From FEN-1219 sp963713355 (GTDB lineage Bacteria; Pseudomonadota; Gammaproteobacteria; Steroidobacterales; Rariloculaceae), in the NCBI GenBank assembly GCA_963713355.1, contig CAVQLK010000001.1:62001-126000 (forward strand): DNA of 64,000 nt. Reading direction: 5' to 3'. The position numbers and the translations under genes were made by a program. Under the pieces are notes generated by a model. The model worked only from the letters and a program-made list of their open reading frames with translations. It was not told the origin of the DNA and did no database searches. This document shows, in pieces, positions 34,993 through 43,108 of the stretch. Position 1 is the first letter of the stretch. Each line of letters starts with the position of its first letter.

Positions 34993-35056
34993 TATGTGCC
35001 ACATATGGGCGTAAATGTCCACTAATGGCTTTTGTAGGATAAAGTCTCCTATGTGG
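34993..35056. promoter_or_regulatory. Palindromic operator candidate between FlhD-like and FlhC-like genes
   Basis: TATGTG-C-CACATA (34993-35005) is a perfect palindrome, and a third copy of the half-site, TATGTGG, is at 35050-35056. The first palindrome's right arm plus this copy form an exact 7-bp inverted repeat, CCACATA/TATGTGG, separated by 44 bases. Both lie in the 109-bp divergent region, so one regulator could control both genes. Confidence 0.45.
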
Positions 35057-35077
35057 GCGAATCGCGGAGGAAAGGGG

Positions 35078-35653
35078 ATGAGGGCCACAGACGACCGCTA
35101 TCGGGGGGAACAGGCGAAGTTCGACCTCGCCATGAGGATGATCGGACACGAGGCTCGAACGGGGACCATTCGGTTCCTGACGGGCTTGAACGACGACCGG
35201 ATCCGCAAGCTCTATACGAGCTATTTCAAGTACGGCCACGAGCCCGTCCGCAGGCAGCGCGGCCGGTCACCAACACGCATCGCGCCGCTCGTGCGGACGC
35301 CCCTGCGGGCGCTCGAGTCCGGTGTATTCGCGAACCTGCTGCTCGCCAACGGCTTGATCTCGGTGGAGCAGCCGCCGGGGCCGCCGCTGAAGCACAACGT
35401 CGACCTCGGCCATCGCTTCTGCGAGTGCTTCGAAACATTCGAGGTCGTGGTGCCACGCCGCTCGCTGTCATTCGAATGGTGCTGGAACCTGCTCATCAGC
35501 ATGCGGCGCGGCGACGAGCTCGGCATCGCTCGGTGCGGCGTGTGCTCCATCTGTTATGTGTTCGATGTCTTGTCGCTACCGCGCTCGGCGTGCCCGGCCT
35601 GTCTGCTGTTCGAGCAGCGCGACGAGACCGCGCCGTTCGCAGCGGCCGGGTAG
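35078..35653 (+). CDS. FlhC-like transcriptional activator subunit
   Basis: 191 aa from the ATG at 35078, chosen for the strong GGAGG seven bases upstream; E. coli FlhC is 192 aa. The N-terminus FDLAMRMIGHEARTGTIRFLTGL and RIRKLYTSYF correspond to the FlhC helices, and the C-terminus has C153-x2-C156-x15-C172-x2-C175, nearly the FlhC zinc site (C-x2-C-x16-C-x2-C), plus an extra Cys at 159. FlhC binds DNA together with FlhD. No flagellar or chemotaxis gene is in the window, so the target regulon is unknown. Confidence 0.75.
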   Translation: MRATDDRYRGEQAKFDLAMRMIGHEARTGTIRFLTGLNDDRIRKLYTSYFKYGHEPVRRQRGRSPTRIAPLVRTPLRALESGVFANLLLANGLISVEQPPGPPLKHNVDLGHRFCECFETFEVVVPRRSLSFEWCWNLLISMRRGDELGIARCGVCSICYVFDVLSLPRSACPACLLFEQRDETAPFAAAG

Positions 35654-35662
35654 CATGGCGGC

Positions 35663-36409
35663 ATGTGCCTCATCGTTATCGCGGCCCGCGCAACGCCGAA
35701 AATCGCGCTCATCGTCGCGGCTAATCGCGACGAGCAGCACGCGCGGCCGGCCGCGAGAGCGTCCTGGTGGCCGGGACCGCCGCGAGTTCTCGGCGGGCGC
35801 GATCTCCGAGCCGGCGGCACCTGGCTCGCCGTCGACGGCCGCGGCCGTTTCGCGGCCGTCACGAACATTCGCGACGCTTCGCGGCCCGCGGGGCTCCGGT
35901 CGCGCGGCTCGCTCGTCACGGAGTATCTCGCATCCGCCGACTCGGCCGCCGCCTATGCCGAGCGCGCCGTGCGTGAAGGCGCAGAGCTCGGCCTTTTCAA
36001 TCTACTCATCTACGACGGCCGCGAGCTTTGGTTCGCTAGCAACCGCGCCGCGGCGGCGCGTCTCCAGGCGGGCTTGCACGCGTTCAGCAACGCGCCGGGC
36101 GGCGTCGAATGGCCCAAGATGGCGAGCGCACGCACAGGCGTCGAGCGCTTGCTTTCGACACCCTCGGCCATCGAACCGCTCGTGCAATCGTTATTTGCGC
36201 TGCTCGCCGAGCGCGACGACTCGAGCTCGCCCGAGCAACGTTACGAGCGCACGCACTTCGTCGTCGGCGCGACGTACGGCACACGCTGCTCGACGGTGCT
36301 GCTCGTCGACGACCTAGGGCGCGCGATTTTCGCGGAGCGGTCGTTCGATGCAGCGGGCCGCCAGGTCGGCGAGGTCCGCGAGAGCTTCGAGATCGACGGC
36401 GCCCGCTAG
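35663..36409 (+). CDS. NRDE/TANGO2-family protein
   Basis: 248 aa. The N-terminus MCLIVIAARATPKIALIVAANRDE contains the NRDE motif that names this Ntn-hydrolase-like family, with the nucleophile-type Cys2 and an ARAGGTW-like turn (RAGGTWLAVDGRGRFA) following. It starts 9 bases after the FlhC-like gene and may be read with it. The family includes human TANGO2 and has been tied to haem and lipid handling, but activity is not established. Its 3' end overlaps the convergent esterase gene by 4 bases. Confidence 0.88.
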   Translation: MCLIVIAARATPKIALIVAANRDEQHARPAARASWWPGPPRVLGGRDLRAGGTWLAVDGRGRFAAVTNIRDASRPAGLRSRGSLVTEYLASADSAAAYAERAVREGAELGLFNLLIYDGRELWFASNRAAAARLQAGLHAFSNAPGGVEWPKMASARTGVERLLSTPSAIEPLVQSLFALLAERDDSSSPEQRYERTHFVVGATYGTRCSTVLLVDDLGRAIFAERSFDAAGRQVGEVRESFEIDGAR

Positions 36410-37068
36410 GCGCGGCTGGCCGGCAGCGCCGCGAGCCAGGCGCCGATGGCGCTGATCTCCTCGAGGCAGACCGAATGAGCCATCGAATACGGGTGCCAAG
36501 CGACGGCGTAGCCGAGCGCTTCGAGCGCGCGGCGCGAGGTTTCGGCGAGCGCCAACGGCAGCACCGAGTCTTCCGTGCCGTGAGCCATGAAGAGCGGAAC
36601 GCGCGCGTTCGCAGCGCTGCGCTCGCCCGCGAGCGTGCTCGCGAGCGGCAGATACGTCGACAGCGCGAGCACGCCGGCGAGCCCGCGCGGCTCGCGCAGT
36701 GCCGTATGCAGCGCAACGGCGCCGCCCTGCGAGAACCCGGCGAGCACGATGCGCTCGGAGGACATGCCGCGCTCGATCTCGCGATCGATGAGCTGAGTCA
36801 CGGCGGCCGCGCTCGCGCGAATGCCGGCGGAATCTTCCTGCGAGCGGCGATCGAAGCCCAAGATGTCGTACCACGCGCGCATCGCCATGCCGCCATTGAT
36901 GGTGACGGGACGCACGGGCGCGTGGGGGAATACGAAGCGGACCGGAAAGCGCAGGCCAAGCTCGGGGACGATCGGCTCGAAGTCGTGCCCGTCAGCTCCC
37001 AAGCCGTGCAGCCAGATGACCGCCAGCTGCGGCGCGTTCCCCGTGGTGAGCTCGATCGAATCCAACAT
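36406..37068 (-). CDS. Carboxylesterase/phospholipase (alpha/beta hydrolase)
   Basis: 220 aa of the small carboxylesterase family (EstB/YpfH/APT type). It opens with WLHGLGADGHDFEPIV, has the nucleophile motif GFSQGGAVALHTA near residue 116, Asp in AHGTEDSVLPL near 167 and His in HPYSMAHSVCLEE near 197: a full catalytic triad. The product is cytoplasmic and hydrolyses short acyl esters or lysophospholipids. Divergent from argR, with the palindrome at 37087-37114 in the shared 65-bp promoter region. Confidence 0.92.
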   Translation of the reverse strand: MLDSIELTTGNAPQLAVIWLHGLGADGHDFEPIVPELGLRFPVRFVFPHAPVRPVTINGGMAMRAWYDILGFDRRSQEDSAGIRASAAAVTQLIDREIERGMSSERIVLAGFSQGGAVALHTALREPRGLAGVLALSTYLPLASTLAGERSAANARVPLFMAHGTEDSVLPLALAETSRRALEALGYAVAWHPYSMAHSVCLEEISAIGAWLAALPASRA

Positions 37069-37086
37069 GAAATAGTCCTTGCCAAT

Positions 37087-37114
37087 TTGCGCATACGGCC
37101 TACTATATGCGCAA
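37087..37114. promoter_or_regulatory. Palindrome upstream of argR, candidate operator
   Basis: TTGCGCATA and TATGCGCAA form a perfect 9-bp inverted repeat with a 10-base spacer, 19 bases before the argR start and 18 bases before the esterase start. The ARG box of E. coli has a different sequence (TGAAT/ATTCA), so this may be the box of a divergent ArgR family or of another regulator; the centre-to-centre geometry fits autoregulation. Confidence 0.5.
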
Positions 37115-37133
37115 CTTTATTTCCACACCGGTT

Positions 37134-37598
37134 ATGCCGAGCGACATCGTCGAACAAAACGAGCGGCGCCGCGCAATTGCGCGACTGCTCGAAGCGCACG
37201 TGGTGAATCGACAAGCGGAGCTCGTCGAGCTGTTGCGCGCCGAAGGTTACCTTGCCACTCAGTCGAGTGTCAGCAGGGATTTGCGCGACCTCGGCGCCGC
37301 GAAGCTGAAGAATGGCTACAGCTTGCCGAAGCCGGCCGAAGTCGGCGACGAGGAATCGTTGTCGATCGTCGCGGAATCCGTCCGCGACATCCGCTCCGCC
37401 GGGCCGAACCTGCTCGTCGTCATCACGGACATCGGCGCGGCGCAGCGCGTCGCCGTGACGCTCGACGGCCTTGGCTGGACCGAGATCGTCGGCACGGTCT
37501 CGGGAGACGACACGATTTTCGTCGCGACGATTGGTGCGAACGAACAACGCCGGCTGCGAGGCCGGTTGCGACAACACCTGAAGAAGGCAACGACATGA
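37134..37598 (+). CDS. argR: Arginine repressor ArgR
   Basis: 154 aa from the ATG at 37134, close to the E. coli length of 156; the ATG at 37107 lies inside the palindrome and is not used. The N-terminal winged helix holds ATQSSVSRDLRDLGAAKLKNG, the SR-DL recognition pattern of ArgR; the C-terminal hexamerisation and arginine-binding domain has GTVSGDDTIFVATIG with the conserved Gly-Asp-Asp. It represses arginine synthesis when arginine is high and here heads the operon it presumably controls. The stop overlaps argG (ATGA). Confidence 0.95.
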   Translation: MPSDIVEQNERRRAIARLLEAHVVNRQAELVELLRAEGYLATQSSVSRDLRDLGAAKLKNGYSLPKPAEVGDEESLSIVAESVRDIRSAGPNLLVVITDIGAAQRVAVTLDGLGWTEIVGTVSGDDTIFVATIGANEQRRLRGRLRQHLKKATT

Positions 37599-38803
37599 CG
37601 TCAGCTCGTAACCCCATCGTCCTCGCGTTCTCGGGCGGCCTCGACACGTCGTTCTGCGTGCCGTGGCTCAAGGAGACTTACAACCGCCCCGTCGTGACGG
37701 TGACCGTCGATTGCGGCGGCATCGATGCGGCCGCCGCGCGTGCGCTCGACGAGCGCGCAAGGGCGCTTGGCGCCGTCGATCACCGCCTCATCGAAGCGCG
37801 GCCGGAGTTCTTCGACCGCGTCATCAAGTATCTGATCATGGGCAACGTGCGGCGCGGCAACATGTACCCGCTGTCGGTCGGCGCCGAGCGCGGTCTGCAG
37901 GCGAAATACCTCGCGCAGCTCGCAACGGAGCTCGGCGCCGATACCGTCGCGCACGGCTGCACTGCGGCGGGCAACGACCAGGTGCGGTTCGAGATCGTGC
38001 TGAAGGCCGTCGCGCCGCAGCTGACGATCCTCGCGCCGGTCCGCGATCACGCGTGGCAGCGGCCGGCGCAGGTCAAATTCCTCGAGGAGCGCAAGATGCC
38101 CGTGCCGACGCGCGGCTCCGCGTACTCGACGAACCGCGGCCTCTGGGGCGTCACGATCGGCGGCACCGAGACCCTGGATTCGAAAGGCAGCATTCCGGAA
38201 TCTGCGTGGGTCTTGTCGCCCGGCGCGCTCGACAAACCGCAGCCGGTCAGCGAAATTGAAATCGAGTTCGCCGAGGGCGTGCCCGTCGGTCTCGACGGCA
38301 AGCGGCTAGACGCCGTCGCCTTGATCGAGAAGGTCGAGGAGCTCGGCGCGCGCTACGGCATCGGCCGCGGCATTCATCTCGGCGATACGATCATCGGCAC
38401 GAAGGGGCGCGTCGCGTTCGAGGCGCCAGCGGCCGAGATCTTGATCAGCGCGCACCGCGAGCTCGAGAAGCTGACGCTGCTCGCCACGCAGGCGACGGTC
38501 AAGGAGCCCGTGAGCCAGATCTACGGTCAGCTCATCCACGAGGGCAAGCAGCTCGACCCGGCCTGCCGCGACATCGAGGCGCTGCTCGCGTCGTCGCAGG
38601 CGCGCGTCACGGGCAAGGTCCGCGTGCAGCTGCGGCCCGGCAGCCTGTTCGTGCTCGGTGTGACGTCGCCGCACTCGCTGATGGCCGTGAGCCGCGGCAA
38701 GTACGGCGAAGCCGCGGGCGAATGGACGCCCGCCGATGCTCACGGATTCTCCAAGATCATGGCGCTGCCCGGTATGTTCCATACCCGCGCCGGAGGGCAG
38801 TGA
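37595..38803 (+). CDS. argG: Argininosuccinate synthase
   Basis: 402 aa; joins citrulline and aspartate with ATP. The N-terminal P-loop-like AFSGGLDTSFCVPW binds pyrophosphate, STNRGLWGVTIGG carries the citrulline-binding Ser/Asn, and GNVRRGNMYPLSVGAERG is typical. The sequence is the short, Xanthomonas/Bacteroidetes-like subtype rather than the E. coli one. Because the carbamoyltransferase in this operon makes an N-acylcitrulline, the acyl group must be removed before this step. The stop is followed by GGAGG and the next gene starts 2 bases on. Confidence 0.95.
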   Translation: MTSARNPIVLAFSGGLDTSFCVPWLKETYNRPVVTVTVDCGGIDAAAARALDERARALGAVDHRLIEARPEFFDRVIKYLIMGNVRRGNMYPLSVGAERGLQAKYLAQLATELGADTVAHGCTAAGNDQVRFEIVLKAVAPQLTILAPVRDHAWQRPAQVKFLEERKMPVPTRGSAYSTNRGLWGVTIGGTETLDSKGSIPESAWVLSPGALDKPQPVSEIEIEFAEGVPVGLDGKRLDAVALIEKVEELGARYGIGRGIHLGDTIIGTKGRVAFEAPAAEILISAHRELEKLTLLATQATVKEPVSQIYGQLIHEGKQLDPACRDIEALLASSQARVTGKVRVQLRPGSLFVLGVTSPHSLMAVSRGKYGEAAGEWTPADAHGFSKIMALPGMFHTRAGGQ

Positions 38804-38804
38804 C

Positions 38805-39878
38805 ATGCGCCCGGTTCTCGTCGACAAGATAGCGTCGGTGGCCGTTCAAGCGGATCTCGGCCAGGAGATTCGCGTGAGCCCGGACATCCCGTGCGAGGAA
38901 GGCGTGCTGATCGCCGTAGAGGTGCTCAACAACAAGTCGCGCTACAACACGATCGAGCTGACGAGCGGCCGCATGGCCGAGGTCAAGAAGGGCGACGTCG
39001 TCGTCGGCGCGCTCGGCCACCGCAAAGCGCTGTTCGGTTACTCGGGCCATCTGCCGACGGAGCTCAAGCCCGGCGACATCGTGCAGCTCCTGAACTTAGG
39101 CGGCGTAATCGGCATTTGCGACTCGATCAATCCGTCGCACGGCGACCCGTTCAACTGCAAGGTTTTGGGGTGCGTGCTCGATTTCCCGTACCTCGGTCAA
39201 CGCGTCGGCGTGCCGGCACGCGTCTCGACGGAGCCGCTAAAGCTCGACGTGCCGCTCGACACGCACGGAGTGCCGATCGTTGCGATCGCGGGCACCTGCA
39301 TGAATTCCGGAAAAACGGCCGCCGCTTGCGCGATCGTGAGCCGGTTCAGGCACAACGGGCTCATCGTAGACGCGTTCAAGTCGACGGGCGTTGCGCTGCG
39401 CCGCGACATCCTCGCCATGGAAGACTCCGGCGCGCGCCACATCGCGATGTTCTCCGACTTCGGCATTTGCGCGACCACGTCGAAAAATGCGCCGGCGCTG
39501 ACGCGCTCGCTGTTGAACGACCTCTCGGACGAGAAGCCCGACGCGATCGTGTTCGAGCTCGGCGATGGGCTCCTCGGCGCGTACGGCGTCGAGGCGATCC
39601 TGCGCGACAAGGAGATCGTCGCCTGCATCACAGCGACGGTGCTGTGCGCTAACGATCCTGTCGGCGCGTGGGGCGGGGCAAAGCTGCTGCGCGAGGAGTT
39701 CGGCATCGAGCCGACCGTCATCTCGGGCCCGTCGACGGACAACCAGGTCGGCATCGACATCATTCGGGAGCGCTCGAACGTAGCAGCGTTGAACGCGATG
39801 ACGAGCGCCGCGGAGCTCGGGGATTTCCTGCAAACGAGCATCGGCTTAGGCTCTCGGATCGCCAAGGCGACGGCATGA
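38805..39878 (+). CDS. P-loop protein of unknown function in the arginine operon
   Basis: 357 aa. A beta-rich N-terminal domain (about 1-135, with GVLIAVEVLNNKSRYN and GDVVVGALGHRKALFGYSG) precedes a P-loop domain: VAIAGTCMNSGKTAAACAIV at 159-178 gives GTCMNSGKT, close to the MobB/BioD/DUF1611 arrangement, followed by VDAFKSTGVALRRDILAM and VFELGDGLLGAYG, likely Mg2+ and switch segments. It is coupled to argG and overlaps argC by 4 bases, so it is translated as a stable member of the pathway. I know no arginine enzyme of this type. Candidate roles are nucleotide-dependent acyl transfer, activation or regulation; none is proven. Confidence 0.75.
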   Translation: MRPVLVDKIASVAVQADLGQEIRVSPDIPCEEGVLIAVEVLNNKSRYNTIELTSGRMAEVKKGDVVVGALGHRKALFGYSGHLPTELKPGDIVQLLNLGGVIGICDSINPSHGDPFNCKVLGCVLDFPYLGQRVGVPARVSTEPLKLDVPLDTHGVPIVAIAGTCMNSGKTAAACAIVSRFRHNGLIVDAFKSTGVALRRDILAMEDSGARHIAMFSDFGICATTSKNAPALTRSLLNDLSDEKPDAIVFELGDGLLGAYGVEAILRDKEIVACITATVLCANDPVGAWGGAKLLREEFGIEPTVISGPSTDNQVGIDIIRERSNVAALNAMTSAAELGDFLQTSIGLGSRIAKATA

Positions 39879-40939
39879 GCAAGGACGCGAAGATCCCGAC
39901 GATCGTGCTCGGCGGCTCGGGCTACGTCGCGGGCGAGTTCCTGCGGCTCGTCGCCGGCCACCCGGGGCTCACGCTCGGCGGCGTCGTGTCGACGAGCCAA
40001 GCCGGCGAGCCGGTCGGCAAGACGTTCCCGCACCTCGCGCCAACGTATCCCGACACGCAATTCGTCTCGCTCGAGGCCATCACGGGGCGGCTCGGGACCG
40101 CGCCGCGCTGGCTGCTGCTTTCCGCGGCGCCCCACGGCGCCTCGGCGGGGCTCATCGATCGGCTGCTGCGCTCGGCCGCGGAAGCCGGCGTCGAGCTCGT
40201 CGTCGTTGACGCGTCGGCCGACTTCCGCTTCGCGGACGCGGAAGCGTACGCAGCCGTCTACGGGCACCCCCACGAAGCGCCGGCGCGGCTCAAAGAATTC
40301 ACCTGCGCCGTGCCGGAGCATCTGCCGAAGATCGAGACGCCGCACGCAGCGCACCCGGGCTGCTTCGCGACGACGATGTTGCTTCCGCTAGTGCCGCTCG
40401 CCGCACTCGGGCTCGCAGACGAGTTCTTCGTCAGCGCCGTGACGGGCAGCACCGGGGCCGGACGCACGCCGCGCGACACCACCCATCATCCGTTGCGGCA
40501 GAGCAACCTGTTCGCCTACCAGGCGCTGAAGCACCGCCACGATCCCGAGGTGCGCGCGCTGATCAAGGCTGCGACGGGCCGCGACGTCCGTCTCTCGTTC
40601 GTGCCGCACTCAGGGCCGTTCGCACGCGGAATCCACGCGACGATCTTCTCGCACGCGAAGGAACGGACGACGGCAGCGCAAGTAAACGAGGCGCTGCGCG
40701 ATTACTATCGCGGCGCGACGTTCGTGCGCGTCGACGACGAGCCGCCGAAGATGAAGGACATCGCCGCGACGAACTACGCGGCGCTGCACGCCGCCGTCGA
40801 CGGCGATACGATCGTCGTCTGCTCCGTGTCCGACAACCTGCTCAAAGGCGCCGCCGGCGGCAGCCTGCAATGGGCGAATCGGCTCTTGGGATTTCCTGAA
40901 AGCGCCGGTTTGACCGCACCTGCGCCGGGGTGGCTGTGA
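39875..40939 (+). CDS. argC: N-acetyl-gamma-glutamyl-phosphate reductase
   Basis: 354 aa. NADPH-dependent reduction of N-acylglutamyl phosphate to the semialdehyde. The NADP fold begins TIVLGGSGYVAGEFLRLV, the active-site Cys lies in AHPGCFATTMLLP near residue 157, and TGSTGAGRTPRD plus HSGPFARGIHAT complete the family pattern. It overlaps the P-loop gene and the aminotransferase gene, giving an uninterrupted coupled cluster. Whether the substrate is acetylated or succinylated is discussed under the carbamoyltransferase. Confidence 0.95.
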   Translation: MSKDAKIPTIVLGGSGYVAGEFLRLVAGHPGLTLGGVVSTSQAGEPVGKTFPHLAPTYPDTQFVSLEAITGRLGTAPRWLLLSAAPHGASAGLIDRLLRSAAEAGVELVVVDASADFRFADAEAYAAVYGHPHEAPARLKEFTCAVPEHLPKIETPHAAHPGCFATTMLLPLVPLAALGLADEFFVSAVTGSTGAGRTPRDTTHHPLRQSNLFAYQALKHRHDPEVRALIKAATGRDVRLSFVPHSGPFARGIHATIFSHAKERTTAAQVNEALRDYYRGATFVRVDDEPPKMKDIAATNYAALHAAVDGDTIVVCSVSDNLLKGAAGGSLQWANRLLGFPESAGLTAPAPGWL

Positions 40940-42114
40940 TGAGTGTAGCGACACACGAGATTGCCGCCGTCGGCGCGCATCTGAACGAAGTCTATCCAAT
41001 GCTGCCGTTCACGCCCGTGCGCGGCCTCGGCGTCTATCTCGAGAACGCCGCGGGCCGCCGCATCCTCGACCTCTATGGCGGCCACGCCGTCGCAGCGCTC
41101 GGCTACGGGCACCGCGACTTGAGCGACGCGATCGCGCGCGCGAGCCGCGACCTGGTGTTCCAGACCAACGCGCTGCCGCTGACGGCGCGCGACGAGGCCG
41201 CCGACAAGCTCGCGGCATTCGGCCCGCGCGGCCTCACGCGCGTGTTCTTCGTCAACAGCGGCGCCGAGGCGAACGAGAATGCCCTGCGGCTCGCGTTCAA
41301 GGTCACGGGCCGCAGCAAGGTCGTCGCGATGGAGCACAGCTTCCACGGCCGGACGGCCGCGGCCGGGGCCGTCACGTACGGCGCCGCGAAATCGTGGTAC
41401 GGCTTCCCGCGCGCGCCGTTCGACGTCGCATTCGTCCCGCGCAACGACGAAGGCGCGCTCGACGCGGCCGTCGACGCGAGCACGGCGGCTGTGATCGTCG
41501 AGCCGGTGCAAGGCCTGGCCGGTGCATTCGACTTCGAGCCCGAGTTCTTGCGCGCCATTCGCGCGGCGTGCGACCGTTCCGGCGCCCTCATGATCATGGA
41601 CGAGGTGCAAACGGGCATGGGCCGCCTCGGCGCGCCATTCGGCGCGCAGTTGCACGGCCTCGAGCCGGACCTTCTGACCGTCGCGAAGGGGCTTGGCGGG
41701 GGCTTCCCGTGCGGCGCCGTATTGATGCCGAATTCGATCGCGAAGGAGCTCAGGGCCGGCGCGCTCGGCACGACCTTCGGCGGCGGTCCCGTCGCCTGCG
41801 CTGCGATCAGCACCGTCATCGACGTCATCAACCGCGACCGCTTGCTAGCGAACGTGCGCGAGGTCAGCGCGGCGATCCGCGCGACGTGCTGCGTCGGCCC
41901 CGTGGAGAGCACTCAGGGGCTCGGGTTCCTGCTGGGCCTCAAGACGCGGCCGAAAGCCGCCGCCGTTCGGGACGCCTTGCTGGCCCGCGACATTCTCGTC
42001 GGCACCAGCGCCGATCCGCACATGCTGCGCCTGCTGCCGCCGCTGATACTTTCGACCGACCACGTGCAACGTTTGGCCACCGTTCTGGAGGAATTGACCG
42101 ATGCGCCGCTTTAA
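40939..42114 (+). CDS. argD: Acylornithine aminotransferase (ArgD-like)
   Basis: 391 aa class III PLP aminotransferase. NSGAEANENALRLAFKV near residue 95 binds the cofactor phosphate, FHGRT is near 135, MDEVQTGMGRLG near 220 gives the PLP Asp, and VAKGLGGGFPCGA near 250 supplies the Schiff-base Lys. It converts N-acylglutamate semialdehyde to N-acylornithine. The ATG at 40939 overlaps the argC stop by one base; a GTG nine bases upstream is less likely. Position between argC and the carbamoyltransferase fixes the pathway step. Confidence 0.93.
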   Translation: MSVATHEIAAVGAHLNEVYPMLPFTPVRGLGVYLENAAGRRILDLYGGHAVAALGYGHRDLSDAIARASRDLVFQTNALPLTARDEAADKLAAFGPRGLTRVFFVNSGAEANENALRLAFKVTGRSKVVAMEHSFHGRTAAAGAVTYGAAKSWYGFPRAPFDVAFVPRNDEGALDAAVDASTAAVIVEPVQGLAGAFDFEPEFLRAIRAACDRSGALMIMDEVQTGMGRLGAPFGAQLHGLEPDLLTVAKGLGGGFPCGAVLMPNSIAKELRAGALGTTFGGGPVACAAISTVIDVINRDRLLANVREVSAAIRATCCVGPVESTQGLGFLLGLKTRPKAAAVRDALLARDILVGTSADPHMLRLLPPLILSTDHVQRLATVLEELTDAPL

Positions 42115-43102
42115 CGACCTGGCCGACTTCTCGCGCGAAGAGATCAAGGACCTCATCGCGCTCGCGGCGCGTCTCGACGCACAACCCGAGCCGCGCGCGC
42201 TCGAGGGCAAGGTGCTGTCGCTGTTGTTCTTGAGCCCGTCGCTGCGCACGCTGTCTTCATTCCAAGCGGCGATGCTGCGGCTCGGCGGCGGCTCGTTCGT
42301 GATCTCGCCGGAGATGTCGATCCACGGTCTCGAGTCGCGCTACGGCATCGTCATGGACGGCGCTGCGGCCGAGCACGTCCGCGAAGCGATTCCCGTCATT
42401 GCGTCGTACGGCGACGCGATGGGTGTGCGCGCGTTCGCAGAGCGGCGCGATATGGCGCACGACATCGCCGACAACGACTTCAAGGCGCTGACGGCGTTGA
42501 TCGACAAGCCGTGGATCAACATGGAGTCGGCGATCGACCATCCGTGCCAGAGCCTGGCGGACTGGAAAACGATGGACGACCTCGGCGTGCCCGCGAACGG
42601 CGGTAAATTCGTGATCTCGTGGGCCTATCACCCGCGGGCACTGCCGCTCGCTGTGTCGGCCGCGACGATCCACATGGCTGCAAAGCGCGGCATGAACGTC
42701 GTTCACCTGCGGCCGCCGGGCTTCGAGCTGCCGGCGCCGATCATGGACAAAGCGCGCAAGGCCGCCGCCGAGTCCGGCGGCAGCGTCAGCGAGACCACGG
42801 ACCGGCGCGAGGCGATGGAGGGAGCCCACGTCATTTACGCGAAGTCGTATTCTTCGACGCGCCACTATGGCGACAAGCTCGGCGATCAGGCGCTGCGCGA
42901 AGAGCTCGTGCACTGGTGCGTCGACGAGCCTTGGTTCGCGAATGCTCGGCCGGACTGCCGCTTCATGCACTGCCTGCCCGTGCGGCGCGGCGTCGAGGTC
43001 TCGGACCGGATTCTCGATGGCACCCGTAGCACCGTGATCCAAGGCGCGCGGAATCGCTTGTACGGGCAGATGGCCGTTCTCTACCGCATGATGAAAGGCT
43101 AG
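42101..43102 (+). CDS. argF': N-acylornithine carbamoyltransferase (AOTCase/SOTCase type)
   Basis: 333 aa. It transfers carbamoyl phosphate to N-acylornithine, replacing ordinary ArgF. The carbamoyl-phosphate site is SPSLRTLSSF near residue 50; INMESAIDHPCQSLADW near 139 and the late HCLPVRRGVEV are the AOTCase-branch signatures. At the specificity position (Glu92 in the Xanthomonas acetyl enzyme, Pro90 in the Bacteroides succinyl enzyme) this protein has Ala in VMDGAAAEHVREA, which argues against the acetyl-type Glu and towards a succinyl-ornithine preference. It overlaps the aminotransferase gene by 14 bases. Confidence 0.88.
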   Translation: MRRFNDLADFSREEIKDLIALAARLDAQPEPRALEGKVLSLLFLSPSLRTLSSFQAAMLRLGGGSFVISPEMSIHGLESRYGIVMDGAAAEHVREAIPVIASYGDAMGVRAFAERRDMAHDIADNDFKALTALIDKPWINMESAIDHPCQSLADWKTMDDLGVPANGGKFVISWAYHPRALPLAVSAATIHMAAKRGMNVVHLRPPGFELPAPIMDKARKAAAESGGSVSETTDRREAMEGAHVIYAKSYSSTRHYGDKLGDQALREELVHWCVDEPWFANARPDCRFMHCLPVRRGVEVSDRILDGTRSTVIQGARNRLYGQMAVLYRMMKG

Positions 43103-43108
43103 AGACAC

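Noticed and set aside
34396..35653. Toxin-antitoxin or phage regulator pair
   Set aside because: Zinc motif, lengths and helix patterns fit FlhC/FlhD better, and no phage genes are nearby.
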